NCBI GenBank assembly: GCA_016789785.1
Contig: JAEUQE010000012.1
Location: 8,354-72,353, forward strand
From: Bryobacterales bacterium
GTDB lineage: Bacteria; Acidobacteriota; Terriglobia; Bryobacterales; Bryobacteraceae
Reading direction: 5' to 3'
Length of the DNA stretch: 64,000 bases
The translations under genes and the position numbers were made by a program. Within the stretch, counting starts at the first letter, position 1. Each line of letters opens with the position of its first letter. The notes below the pieces were generated by a model that saw only the letters and a list, made by a program, of their open reading frames with translations, was not told the DNA's origin and did no database searches. Shown here piece after piece: positions 52,408-62,921 of this stretch.

Positions 52408-52746
52408 ATGGATTTGAACAAAGATCTCGTCGCCGCCTCCGCTACCCCGCTGGTGCTCGCTATCCTCTCCGAAGGCGACAGTTACGGCTACGCCATCATC
52501 AAGCGCGTCGCCGAGCTGTCAGGCGGACACCTCCAGTGGACCGACGGCATGCTCTACCCCGTTCTGCACCGGCTGGAGCGCCAAGGCTATGTCGCGGCGA
52601 AATGGGCCGAATCGGAAAACGGACGCAGACGGAAGTACTACCGGATCACGGATCAGGGCCGCGCGCATCTTGCCAGCCAGCGGCAGCAATGGAGGGTGGT
52701 GGACAGCGCGATGCGAGGGATCTGGATGGAGATGTGTACGGTATGA
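52408..52746 (+). CDS. PadR family transcriptional regulator
   Basis: 112 residues. The N-terminal winged helix is classic PadR: LVLAILSEGDSYGYAIIKRV, GHLQWTDGMLYPVLHRLERQG and GRRRKYYRITDQGRAHL. PadR proteins repress neighbouring genes and release DNA on binding a small molecule or stress. Its stop overlaps the next gene's ATG (ATGA), the usual pairing with a permease-prefix-domain gene in Acidobacteria. It has no long C-terminal dimerisation helix, so it is the short subfamily-2 type. Confidence 0.93.
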   Translation: MDLNKDLVAASATPLVLAILSEGDSYGYAIIKRVAELSGGHLQWTDGMLYPVLHRLERQGYVAAKWAESENGRRRKYYRITDQGRAHLASQRQQWRVVDSAMRGIWMEMCTV

Positions 52747-54122
52747 CAGCCTTTGCCGATCAGTCGATTGAAGAACAAATCGCGCAATGGCGCGAGTACT
52801 TGCGGCGCCGCCAGGGGGTTCACCGGGCAGACGTGGAGGAACTCGAGGGGCATCTGCGCGACCAACTGGGGGCTCTGATCGAGTCGGGCCTGTCGGGAGA
52901 CGAAGCGTTTCTGGTCGCTGTGAAACGCATGGGGAATCTCGGTACGCTGTCCCGCGAGTTTGCGCGCGCGCATTCCGAGCGGCTCTGGAAGCAGTTGGTG
53001 ATCGCCTCGGGCGAGGAAGAGCCGGCGAAATCGAAATCTTCCAACCTCGAGATTCTTGTGGTTCTCGCATTGGCGGTCGCGGCGGGGTTGGCGATCAAAG
53101 CGCCTGCGCTGTTCGGCCATCACATGCAACCCGACCAGGAACTCCCGTCCTTCTATTTCCGGAACTTCAGCCTGTTCGTGTTCCCCCTGCTGACGGCCTA
53201 CTTTGTGTGGAAGCGGGGTTCGGACATCTTCCAAAGCCTCTGGCTGGCGGCGCCCTTTGCGGCGGGCGCGGTGTTCGCGAACGTATACCCCTTCCGGGAG
53301 GGAGGTGACACGGCCGCGCTGGCCGCTCTGCATCTGCCGATTGCTCTCTGGTTCGCGGTCGGCGTGGCGTATGTGGGAGGCCGCTGGTTCACCAGCGCCG
53401 GGCGCATGGACTTCGTGCGCTTCTCCGGCGAGTGGGCGATCTACTTCGTGCTGATCGCGCTAGGCGGGGGCGTGCTGATGGCCTTTACAGGGTTGCTGTT
53501 CACCGCGATCGGCGTGAAACCGGATTGGTTTCTGTTTGGCTGGGTGCTTCCCTGCGGAGCGATGGGAGCGGTGATTGTCGCGTCATGGCTGGTGGAAGCG
53601 AAGCAAAGTGTGATTGAAAACATGGCGCCGGTGTTGACCAAGCTGTTTACTCCCCTGTTCACGCTGCTGCTGCTGGTGTTTCTGGCGACAATGGCTTGGA
53701 CGGGCAGCCCCATAAACGTGAAGCGGGATGTGCTGATCGGCTTCGACGTGCTTCTGGCGCTGGTGGTTGCGTTGGTGCTGTATGCCGCGTCGGCGCGCGA
53801 CCCGCAAGAGCCGCCGGGGTTGTTCGACGCTCTTCAATTGTTGCTGGTCGTCTGTGCGCTGGTTGTCGACGCGGTGGCGCTGGCCGCAATCGGGGCCCGC
53901 ATCACCGAGTACGGGTTCACGCCGAATCGCGTGGCGGCGCTTGGCGAGAACCTGATTCTCATCCTCAACCTGACTTGGACGGCATGGCTCTACGTGCGCT
54001 TCCTGCGCAAGCGTGGCTCGTTTACGGATCTGGAGCGCTGGCAAATCTCGTATCTGCCGGTGTTCGCTTTGTGGGCGGCGGTGGTGGTGGCAATCTTCCC
54101 GCCGCTGTTCGGCTTCCGTTGA
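52743..54122 (+). CDS. Membrane protein with permease-prefix (HAAS-like) domain, DUF4153-like
   Basis: 459 residues. The first 80 residues (EEQIAQWREYLRRRQGVHRADVEELEGHL, here EQIAQWREYLRR and DVEELEGHLRDQ) are the permease-prefix/HAAS helix bundle that usually follows PadR. About ten membrane segments follow, for example LEILVVLALAVAAGLAI, SLFVFPLLTAYFVW, WAIYFVLIALGGGVLM and LLLVVCALVVDAVALA. The last part (ITEYGFTPNRVAALGENLI) resembles DUF4153. Its role is unknown; by analogy with paired systems it may be a membrane-stress or transport component. Confidence 0.8.
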   Translation: MTAFADQSIEEQIAQWREYLRRRQGVHRADVEELEGHLRDQLGALIESGLSGDEAFLVAVKRMGNLGTLSREFARAHSERLWKQLVIASGEEEPAKSKSSNLEILVVLALAVAAGLAIKAPALFGHHMQPDQELPSFYFRNFSLFVFPLLTAYFVWKRGSDIFQSLWLAAPFAAGAVFANVYPFREGGDTAALAALHLPIALWFAVGVAYVGGRWFTSAGRMDFVRFSGEWAIYFVLIALGGGVLMAFTGLLFTAIGVKPDWFLFGWVLPCGAMGAVIVASWLVEAKQSVIENMAPVLTKLFTPLFTLLLLVFLATMAWTGSPINVKRDVLIGFDVLLALVVALVLYAASARDPQEPPGLFDALQLLLVVCALVVDAVALAAIGARITEYGFTPNRVAALGENLILILNLTWTAWLYVRFLRKRGSFTDLERWQISYLPVFALWAAVVVAIFPPLFGFR

Positions 54123-54203
54123 GGCGGGTTGTCAGGCGCCGGCGTGCGAAGAGGATTGGGGTCCAGAGCCGGGGATCCCGGTGGTGACTGCAACCAGCGC
54201 GCC

Positions 54204-56210
54204 TCACTTCCTCTTCAAGGAAGGGGCTTTCCGGTTGGCCTGCTGCCTGCTTCGCAGCGCGCGATCCCGAACCTGCGCGCTATCGCCGAAATTCGGAGCG
54301 AGTAACAGGTAAAGGTCAAACGCCTGCGCCGCGCGGGAATAGTCGCGCTGGGATTCGTAGTAAGTCCCAATCTCCAGATACGCGGGCGCATAGTTCGGAT
54401 CCGCGGAGAGCAACTCCGCCGCGGTCCGCTCAAACTCCGGTCCGCGGCCCGCCGTACGGTAGGCTTTGAGCAGAGTCCACCGCGGAAGATTGGCTTTCGG
54501 ATAAAGAGTAACTGCCTTTTCCAGAAACGGCAACGAATCCGCGGCCCGCGACGCATTCAGCAGCGCCTGACCGATCTGAAAGAAAGGCAGACCCCACTGC
54601 GGTGTCAATTCCGCCGCTTTGTCGAACGCCGCGCGCGCCTCCACGGGGCGTCCCTGCCGTGCCAGCGCGACGCCGAGCGCATTGTAAGCGCAAGCGAAAT
54701 CCGTGTCCAACGCGATCGACTCCCGAAGGTTCTTCTCCGCCCCGCCGAAATCGCCTCCTGCGATCTGGGCGCGAGCCTCACAGAAGAGGATCTTCGGCCG
54801 GATCGACGGATCCTGCGGGCGCAACGTTTGCAGCGCCTTGTATCCCTCCACCGCCCGAAGCAAAAGCGGCCGCTTGAGTACAATCGAATCCGACTGCACA
54901 TAGTCATTCACACACGCCTGCCCGAGGCTTTCGAGCGCGGCGGCGACGGCGGAAGTAGCTGCTGGAAGATGCTGCGGGTCCCAGTTGGTTCCGCGGAAGA
55001 AATCCCACGCCTCGCCCTTGCCCAGAATCCGGCCGGCGGAAATCATGGTCTGCATGCGGGCAAGCGCCATGCCAGGCAGGCGGCCCACGTCGATGGACGT
55101 ATTCGCTCCCACAGCCAACTGCTGTTCAGTCGACTCACCGGTGGGAAGGTCCACTGACAACTTATGTGCGCCGACTGTCAATCCATCCACCAGTAACTCA
55201 CCACCCGGACGGATGACTCCACGGAACGCATCGTTGATATACACCGCCGATCCTGGCACGCCCTTCACGGTCAGTAACGCGGCGGCGCGAGGCGCTGGAG
55301 CGGCGAGCTTGGTCAGGGCGAGGGCCATGCGCGGCTCGAAGTTGCCGGCGACACGTGGATTCTGCTTCGCTCCGGTCTGCTGTGGGACCTCTTTGGAAAC
55401 GAAATCAATTAATTCAGAAATGCGGACATAACCATCCCGTTCGCGGTCCGCTTCCCCTTCCAGTCCCCGTAACAGCGAGTAAGTGAATACTCCGTGACCG
55501 CCGCCCCAGCGGGCATCCTCGAAGCTCTGCTCACTTGCAGCCGAGGCGAGAATCTTGACCAGTGTGCGGTCGGCGACCGTGAGCGATTCGAGCGCGGTCC
55601 CCGCCAGATTGCGATCCTCCGCCGAGGCCGCCCATCCGATGCCGCCCGAATGGCAGGCGTCGGCAATCAGCACGACGATCTTCGCCTTGAGGCGCGCGCT
55701 CAGCGTCTGGTTGATCTCGCGAAAGGACAGCCCAGTCGCATGCAGGTTCTGCGGGTCAGAGTCATGCGCGACGAAGTAGGCTTCGTTTCGCTCCCCCACG
55801 ATACCGTGTCCGGCGAAGAAGAGATAGACTACGTCGCGCGGTCCGGCCGCCGCGGGCAGCCATTCATGGAGAGCGCTTCGCAAAGCCGAGACCGTTGCCT
55901 GCTGCTCGGTGAGCAGGCGGACCTGCGTGGCGCCGAGCGCGCCAGAACGCGGACTACGCAGAAACCGCGCGAACTCTTCGGCGTCTTTGTGCGCATAGCG
56001 AAGTTGCGCGCGGGGAGGAATGTTTTTGTAGGTGGAGACGCCGACAATCAATGCGAGACGTTTCGAGGTTGCCGTCGTCTGCGGCTCGATGCGCTCGATT
56101 TCGAGCTTCAAATCGCGCGCCGTTTGCATGCCCGCGACACCCCCGGCACACGCGCAGACCCAGGCCAGGACGGCCAGACGCCGGGAAAAAGTCCAGGAAA
56201 GGGCGGGCAA
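54204..56210 (-). CDS. Caspase-like peptidase with PEGA and TPR domains
   Basis: About 668 residues from a TTG start with GAGG 7 bp ahead. A signal or membrane segment (RRLAVLAWVCACAGGVAG) suggests export. The C14 caspase domain spans about 50-300: RLALIVGVSTYKN, catalytic His135 in LFFAGHG and Cys186 in IADACHSGG. A PEGA-like domain follows (GVPGSAVYINDAFRG, VGAHKLSVDLPTGES), then at least four TPRs (CAYNALGVALARQGRPVEAR, PFFQIGQALLNASRAADSL). Metacaspase-type bacterial proteins cleave after Lys/Arg or Asp; specificity is not visible. It is followed on the other side of a small gene by an NlpC/P60-like protein and a Ser/Thr kinase on the same strand. Confidence 0.88.
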   Translation of the reverse strand: MPALSWTFSRRLAVLAWVCACAGGVAGMQTARDLKLEIERIEPQTTATSKRLALIVGVSTYKNIPPRAQLRYAHKDAEEFARFLRSPRSGALGATQVRLLTEQQATVSALRSALHEWLPAAAGPRDVVYLFFAGHGIVGERNEAYFVAHDSDPQNLHATGLSFREINQTLSARLKAKIVVLIADACHSGGIGWAASAEDRNLAGTALESLTVADRTLVKILASAASEQSFEDARWGGGHGVFTYSLLRGLEGEADRERDGYVRISELIDFVSKEVPQQTGAKQNPRVAGNFEPRMALALTKLAAPAPRAAALLTVKGVPGSAVYINDAFRGVIRPGGELLVDGLTVGAHKLSVDLPTGESTEQQLAVGANTSIDVGRLPGMALARMQTMISAGRILGKGEAWDFFRGTNWDPQHLPAATSAVAAALESLGQACVNDYVQSDSIVLKRPLLLRAVEGYKALQTLRPQDPSIRPKILFCEARAQIAGGDFGGAEKNLRESIALDTDFACAYNALGVALARQGRPVEARAAFDKAAELTPQWGLPFFQIGQALLNASRAADSLPFLEKAVTLYPKANLPRWTLLKAYRTAGRGPEFERTAAELLSADPNYAPAYLEIGTYYESQRDYSRAAQAFDLYLLLAPNFGDSAQVRDRALRSRQQANRKAPSLKRK

Positions 56211-56375
56211 ATCAGATCCTCTTGGTTGCACAATAGCAGGACCGGCCCTGGACAGCAAGAGAAATCGGCCACCTCGTAACCCCTATCCGGACTTCGCTCA
56301 TGGATCGTGGGCCAGGCCTTGGCAGGACTATGCGAGGGCAAAAGGGGCAGGCGCCTGGCAATGGCTGGGCAGCTA

Positions 56376-56395
56376 CGCCGCAACTTACTCCTCGC
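56376..56395. repeat. 20-bp direct repeat, copy 1 (copy 2 at 56625-56644)
   Basis: CGCCGCAACTTACTCCTCGC occurs exactly at both places, 249 bp apart and in the same codon frame (RRNLLLA). It contains one ACTTACT motif each time. Confidence 0.8.
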
Positions 56396-56468
56396 GGAAT
56401 GCACGACGGTGCTGCCCCTGGCGATTGTGCACGCGCTGTGCAGGCATCTGCGCCCGCGGCAGAGGCGC

Positions 56469-56491
56469 CCCCTGGAGAGGGGACGCGGCAG
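56469..56491. repeat. Dispersed 23-bp extragenic repeat, copy 2
   Basis: Exact reverse complement of 23674-23696. Same hairpin core. It lies in a region without a secure gene. Confidence 0.65.
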
Positions 56492-56582
56492 ACCTGGGGG
56501 GCTGCGCTACCGTGCACGTGCCGTTGGACCCGCAGAATGTTGAAACTCCAGTATCGGCCTTGGCCGATCGAGGATCGCTGGA

Positions 56583-56813
56583 ATGCCTGTGCGGCCAGGC
56601 GTCCGGCAGTGGCTACACGGCAAGCGCCGCAACTTACTCCTCGCCGGCCGATCGGCGATGGTCTTCGTGGTCCTCAATGCGGTGTCCGGCCACTTCCTCC
56701 CACTGCAACGGTTTGAGGTTCCGCTCGCCGCCAGGATTGCGCTCCAGTTCAGCGGCGCGCTTTTCTTCGGGTGCGCAATGTTTGCCTTGCTCGAAGCCGA
56801 TTCCGAAGGCTGA
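56583..56813 (+). CDS. Small two-helix membrane protein, hypothetical
   Basis: 76 residues. Two hydrophobic helices are visible: NLLLAGRSAMVFVVLNAV and AARIALQFSGALFFGCAMF. A basic stretch (HGKRR) lies before the first, so both ends may be inside by the positive-inside rule. No family. GAGG precedes the ATG by about 11 bp. Placed between genes on the other strand, it is convergent with the NlpC/P60-like gene. Confidence 0.4.
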   Translation: MPVRPGVRQWLHGKRRNLLLAGRSAMVFVVLNAVSGHFLPLQRFEVPLAARIALQFSGALFFGCAMFALLEADSEG

Positions 56814-56824
56814 TCCCGCCGGGC

Positions 56825-57607
56825 TCACACCCGGATCACGGCGACCCGGTCCCCTGACCTTCCGTGGCGCTTCACCACCAGTATCATGACCGGGACATCT
56901 CCCCCTTTCGGGATGATTCGTTCCACCGAATACATCGAATCCAGCAGCTTTGGCGTGGCGCGACTATTCCCTGTCGCCTCCACGACACGCATGTTCCCCC
57001 CCGCATGGCACTGCGGCGAGTACGACTCCACCACAGCGATGTGTCCAGGGCTGCGCTTCACCGAATTCCCCTTCATCCAGACCAGTAAGTCTCCCGGCAT
57101 GACGCGCGACGGGTCGTTCACCGCCAGCGCGGGCTGAAAGTACGACGCCGCATTGGTGCCCCGCAACAATCCCGCCGAGTAAGTCCGCTTGCCGTTCACG
57201 CACAGAAAATTCGTGACGAATCCGGAACAGTCGATCCCCAAGTGATCGTCACAGAATTGCTGCAGGGAAGCCTGCGTCACATCACGGATCTTCCCCGAGC
57301 GAGCCGCCCATTCCAGCGCCAGTTCATAATCCACCGGAGCGCCCTTGCCCATCGCTGCTGTCTTGATGCGTTCCTTGTTGGCTTTGAACCACTCGTTCTT
57401 CCCCGATCCGCTGGTCACGTTGTGGTAGTCCCGCTCTTCTTCCGTCACGTCGGTGGGATCGTCCTTGTCTCCCCAATCCATCATGAAGTACTTCTTCAGT
57501 TCGACGACGTGCTGGCCGGGACGGCAGGTTTGGGACACCGGATCCTCAATCACGGTGCTCACCTTGAGGTTCCGGTACTGCTTCATGAATTCGACGGCTG
57601 TTGGCAT
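56825..57607 (-). CDS. NlpC/P60-like cysteine peptidase or amidase
   Basis: 260 residues. The catalytic cysteine is in LGIDCSGFVTNFLCVNG, preceded by a CDDHLG segment, and the histidine is in SPGHIAVVESY after MPGDLLVWMKG. This order is that of NlpC/P60 cell-wall hydrolases. No signal peptide or SH3/LysM domain is visible, so it might be a cytosolic enzyme or secreted by other means. The N-terminus (TAVEFMKQYRNLKVSTVIED) is unassigned. It lies between the caspase-like gene and the kinase gene on the same strand. Confidence 0.82.
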   Translation of the reverse strand: MPTAVEFMKQYRNLKVSTVIEDPVSQTCRPGQHVVELKKYFMMDWGDKDDPTDVTEEERDYHNVTSGSGKNEWFKANKERIKTAAMGKGAPVDYELALEWAARSGKIRDVTQASLQQFCDDHLGIDCSGFVTNFLCVNGKRTYSAGLLRGTNAASYFQPALAVNDPSRVMPGDLLVWMKGNSVKRSPGHIAVVESYSPQCHAGGNMRVVEATGNSRATPKLLDSMYSVERIIPKGGDVPVMILVVKRHGRSGDRVAVIRV

Positions 57608-57687
57608 TTTCTTCTTCCTCCCTGTCTGGAAGTGCGGAAAAAGCCCGGGGAACGAACACGAATGTCAGGATATTCTTCCGGCTGCGG

Positions 57688-60345
57688 TTACCAGAAGCTG
57701 TCCACCATCATGATGTCGGTCTCGCTCTGATCCACCTGCGTGTAGAGGAACCATTCTCCATCGGGCGAGATCGACAGGCCGCTGTTAAACGGGCGCTTCG
57801 CCATGTAAGTGATCACGGAGTCCTTGTGCGCGGCCGGGTGGAACAGCCGCAGTGGATACCGCGCGCCGCCATCCGCGACATCCTGGCGGTCCACCCAGTA
57901 AATGCCGTCTCCCTTGGCGAATGCCCAATAAGCGAAGTAGCCGGGCCGAAGTCCGGGCAGCACCTGCTCTTCCTTCCCGCCTTCCACGGGGACCCGCCAC
58001 AACCCGCCGATGTTGGTCGCCTTGGCGTAGTAGAAATACTTCCCGTCCGGCGACTCCGCGCCGTGGAAACCGCCATCGCGGGTAATCTGCCTGGGCATGC
58101 CGCCCTGCACGCTCTGCTTGAAAACCTCAAACCGGCCCGTGCGGTTGGATGCGAAGTAAATCCACTTGCCATCGCGGGACCAGTTTGGAACAATTTCCTC
58201 CGAGGCATCCGAAGTGAACCGCCGGGGCAGACCTCCATCGGCGCTCACCACATACACATCCGGATTTCCACCGGGCCGTGAATCGAACGCAAGATACTTC
58301 CCGTCCGGCGACCACATCGGGCTCCCAGTAACTGGCCCATTGAACGTTGTAAGTTGATTCAAGTTCACGCCGTCCCGGTCGGCCACCCAGATCTCCAGCG
58401 ACCCGGAGCGGTTCGAAGTAAATACAATGCGCGTTCCATCGGGAGAGTACCGCGGACCCTGTTCATGCCGTGTGGACGCCATCAGGCTCGCGCCCTCCGC
58501 CGGTTGGCCGGGCTTATCGGGCATCCGGTATCGCCACACATTCGTATCCAGAACCGTGCGAGTAAAGGCCAGCCGGTTGCCGTTCCGTGACAAACCGAGA
58601 AACCCCGCCTGATCCCCGACGCCGGGTAGCGCTTCCGGTCCGCCTCTGTTCGGAGAAATCCGCCACAAACGCGAAGACGAGTGCCGGGCCGACGAGAAAA
58701 TGAGCTTCCCATCGTGAGGACTCCACGCCAAGCCGTAAATCCGCCGTTTGTCGGCAGTAAGTTGCCGCTCCTTGCCGTCCTTCAAGTTTACGATCCAGAT
58801 ATCCTGGATCGCGAGACTACCGGTGCGCACAAATGCCACCGACTCGCCGTCGGGAGAGAACACGGCTACGCTGTCACCGAGCGTGTTCGCCGGCGGCGAC
58901 GTAATCCGGCGGCGCTGGTTCGTCTCCAGGTTGAGCAGGAAGAGCGCAAGCGGCGATTGCGGCGTTTCCCGGTCCACCAGCGCCAGAAACTTACCGTCCG
59001 GCGACCATGCGATGAACGGGCTATCCGCACCGACGCGATGAGGGCTCGCATCGCCGAGTTTCCGCTCCAGACCGCCAAGCGCTGGAATCAAATAGAATCC
59101 CGCCGAATCCGTGGTCTGCCGCAGAAACGCGATGAACTTCCCGTCGGGAGACCACGACGGACTGAACTCAGAGGCGGGCGTGCTGGTCAAGCGCAACGGC
59201 ATTCCAGCCTCGACCACTTTCACGTGAATATCGAGGTCGTCTTCTTTGCCCTGATTCCAACTGAACGCCACCTGATTGCCGTCCGGCGAAAATGACGGCT
59301 CCCGCTCGCTGCCTGGAAAACTCGTCAACGGAACCGTACGCATCGCCGAGGATTGGCCGGGCCGCTGCTGTGCCACATACCAGCCAAGCACCGCGGCGCC
59401 GGCGACAGTCAATCCGGCTAGCGCCACGATTGCCCAAGTCCGCGCGGACGGTTTCACATAGGTCACGCCCGCCGGCGGCTGCGTCACTTCGCGCTGCGCA
59501 ATCTTCAAATCCGCAAGAAGGTCGCGCGCGGTCTGATACCGCATGCCTGGATCCTTCTCCAGACACCGCCGCACGATCCGGTCAAAACTCTCGGGCAGAT
59601 TAGGATTCATCATGCGCGGCGACTGCGGCGCGCGATTGAGGATCGCATCGAAGATCGCCGCGGGCGTCGACCCCGGGAAAGCGCGCCGGCCCGTGGCCAT
59701 CTCATACAGCACGGCGCCGAGACTGAAGATGTCCGTTCGTACATCCACGTCGCGGCCCAGCGCCTGCTCCGGGCTCATATAAGGCAAGCTGCCAACCGCG
59801 ATTCCCGAACTGCTGCCTGATTCCGTGGGAGCGGCCCCCGAAACAGTGGAGGCGAATTTTGTTTTGGCCGCCGCGCTCAGCTTGGCCAGCCCGAAATCGA
59901 GAATTTTCGTCTGCCCGCGCGAACTGCGAATGAGATTGGAAGGCTTGATGTCACGATGGACAATGCCTTTGCGGTGCGCCTCATCAAGCGCGTCCGTCAC
60001 CTGCAACGCGAGGTTGAACAACTCATCGTTGCCAAGCGGCAGAGACTCGGTGATCAGATTGAGCGTGCGCCCTTCCACGTACTCCATGGCCAGGAACGAC
60101 ACACCGTCCACTTCCCCGGCATCATAGATGTGCGCGATGTTCGGATGGCTCAGCGCCGCGGCCGCTTTCGCTTCCTGCGTGAACCGCCGCACGGCATCCG
60201 CATCCGCGCGCGGGCCCGCCGCCATCACCTTGATCGCGGTCAAGCGGTCGAGCCGCTCATCCCGCGCAAGGTACACCTCGCCCATGCCGCCCGCGCCCAA
60301 GCGCGAAAGCACAAGATAGTGACCGATTCTCGATCCAGTGTCCAT
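57688..60345 (-). CDS. Transmembrane Ser/Thr protein kinase with PD40 propeller
   Basis: 885 residues. The kinase domain is complete: RLGAGGMGEVYLAR, Lys39 in AIKVM, HRDIKPSN at 130-137, DFG at 150-152 and SPEQALG. A membrane helix (WAIVALAGLTVAGAAVLGWYV) at about 310-330 separates it from a long TolB/PD40 propeller with repeats such as FSPDGNQVAFSW, WSPDGKFIAFLR, YSPDGTRIVFTS and WSRDGKWIYFAS. The propeller should be outside the cytoplasm and may sense ligands. Two proteins of this type lie at opposite ends of the window. GTAGTAC is 86 bp upstream. Confidence 0.95.
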   Translation of the reverse strand: MDTGSRIGHYLVLSRLGAGGMGEVYLARDERLDRLTAIKVMAAGPRADADAVRRFTQEAKAAAALSHPNIAHIYDAGEVDGVSFLAMEYVEGRTLNLITESLPLGNDELFNLALQVTDALDEAHRKGIVHRDIKPSNLIRSSRGQTKILDFGLAKLSAAAKTKFASTVSGAAPTESGSSSGIAVGSLPYMSPEQALGRDVDVRTDIFSLGAVLYEMATGRRAFPGSTPAAIFDAILNRAPQSPRMMNPNLPESFDRIVRRCLEKDPGMRYQTARDLLADLKIAQREVTQPPAGVTYVKPSARTWAIVALAGLTVAGAAVLGWYVAQQRPGQSSAMRTVPLTSFPGSEREPSFSPDGNQVAFSWNQGKEDDLDIHVKVVEAGMPLRLTSTPASEFSPSWSPDGKFIAFLRQTTDSAGFYLIPALGGLERKLGDASPHRVGADSPFIAWSPDGKFLALVDRETPQSPLALFLLNLETNQRRRITSPPANTLGDSVAVFSPDGESVAFVRTGSLAIQDIWIVNLKDGKERQLTADKRRIYGLAWSPHDGKLIFSSARHSSSRLWRISPNRGGPEALPGVGDQAGFLGLSRNGNRLAFTRTVLDTNVWRYRMPDKPGQPAEGASLMASTRHEQGPRYSPDGTRIVFTSNRSGSLEIWVADRDGVNLNQLTTFNGPVTGSPMWSPDGKYLAFDSRPGGNPDVYVVSADGGLPRRFTSDASEEIVPNWSRDGKWIYFASNRTGRFEVFKQSVQGGMPRQITRDGGFHGAESPDGKYFYYAKATNIGGLWRVPVEGGKEEQVLPGLRPGYFAYWAFAKGDGIYWVDRQDVADGGARYPLRLFHPAAHKDSVITYMAKRPFNSGLSISPDGEWFLYTQVDQSETDIMMVDSFW

Positions 60346-60438
60346 CCAGAAAGGCGAACGCCGCCGTCCCCAAGCTATCGCTTCGGGTGCCGTGCAATGG
60401 CGCCCGATGCAATTCCCTACAGAAACGCCTGTACTACT

Positions 60439-62249
<1,811 letters not shown>

Positions 62250-62253
<4 letters not shown>

Positions 62254-62921
62254 CGGAAAACGAGAAGGAATTCTTTCAGCTCATCAAAGATGACGACATC
62301 TTCGGCCTCACCGCGATGATCAATGAGGATCGTGCGCTGGTGAACGCCGTCAATGAAAACGGCCTCTCCGCCGTCATGTTCGCGATGTACTACGGGCGCA
62401 AGGAAGTGACGGCGCTGCTGGTGCAAAGCGGCGCCAAGGTGGACCCGGTGACCGCCGCCGCCACTGGTGACAAGAAGCGGATCGTGCAATGCCTGGCCGA
62501 GAACAAAACCTTCATTGAGGACTATTCCAAGGACGGCTGGACTCCGCTGCATCTCGCGTCGTATTTCGGGCACAAGGAGATCGCGCAGTTGCTGCTCGAC
62601 GCCGGCGCGCCGGTGCTTGCGCGCTCAAAGAATGCCATGAACAATCATCCGCTGCACGCGGCGGCGGCTGGCAAGAGCCGCGACATTGTGGGGATGCTGC
62701 TTTCGGCGGGCGCCGAGGTCAACGCGACGCAGAATGGCGGCTGGACGGCGTTGCATGCGGCGGCGCAGGATGGCGATGCGGAGATGGTGAAACTGCTGTT
62801 GATGAACGGTGCGGATGCGGAGATGCGCGCCGACAACGGACAGTCGGCGCTCGATCTGGCCATGGGGAAGGGCTCGCAGGAAGTGGTGGACATGCTGGAG
62901 TCCCGTCCCGGCATTCAGTAG
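62250..62921 (+). CDS. Ankyrin repeat protein
   Basis: 223 residues. Five ankyrin repeats are visible: NENGLSAVMFAMYYGRKEV, GWTPLHLASYFGHKEIAQL, NHPLHAAAAGKSRDIVGML, GWTALHAAAQDGDAEMVKL and GQSALDLAMGKGSQEVVDM. Cytosolic, with no signal peptide. Ankyrin repeats mediate protein binding. The ATGA overlap with the helical protein upstream is a good clue to a partner. Confidence 0.93.

Larger units (their letters stand above)
56211..56582. other. Possible decayed copy of the small membrane gene downstream
   Basis: One frame from 56307 reads AMAGQLRRNLLLAECTT then VLPLAIVHALC before losing sense. It shares the 20-bp CGCCGCAACTTACTCCTCGC and its frame with the small membrane gene at 56583. It also holds copy 2 of the dispersed 23-bp repeat. 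I take it as a degenerate tandem copy, not a live gene. Confidence 0.4.

Noticed and set aside
52140..52742. N-terminal extension of the membrane protein through padR
   Set aside because: It reads through padR in another frame; the ATG at 52743 overlapping the padR stop is the natural start.
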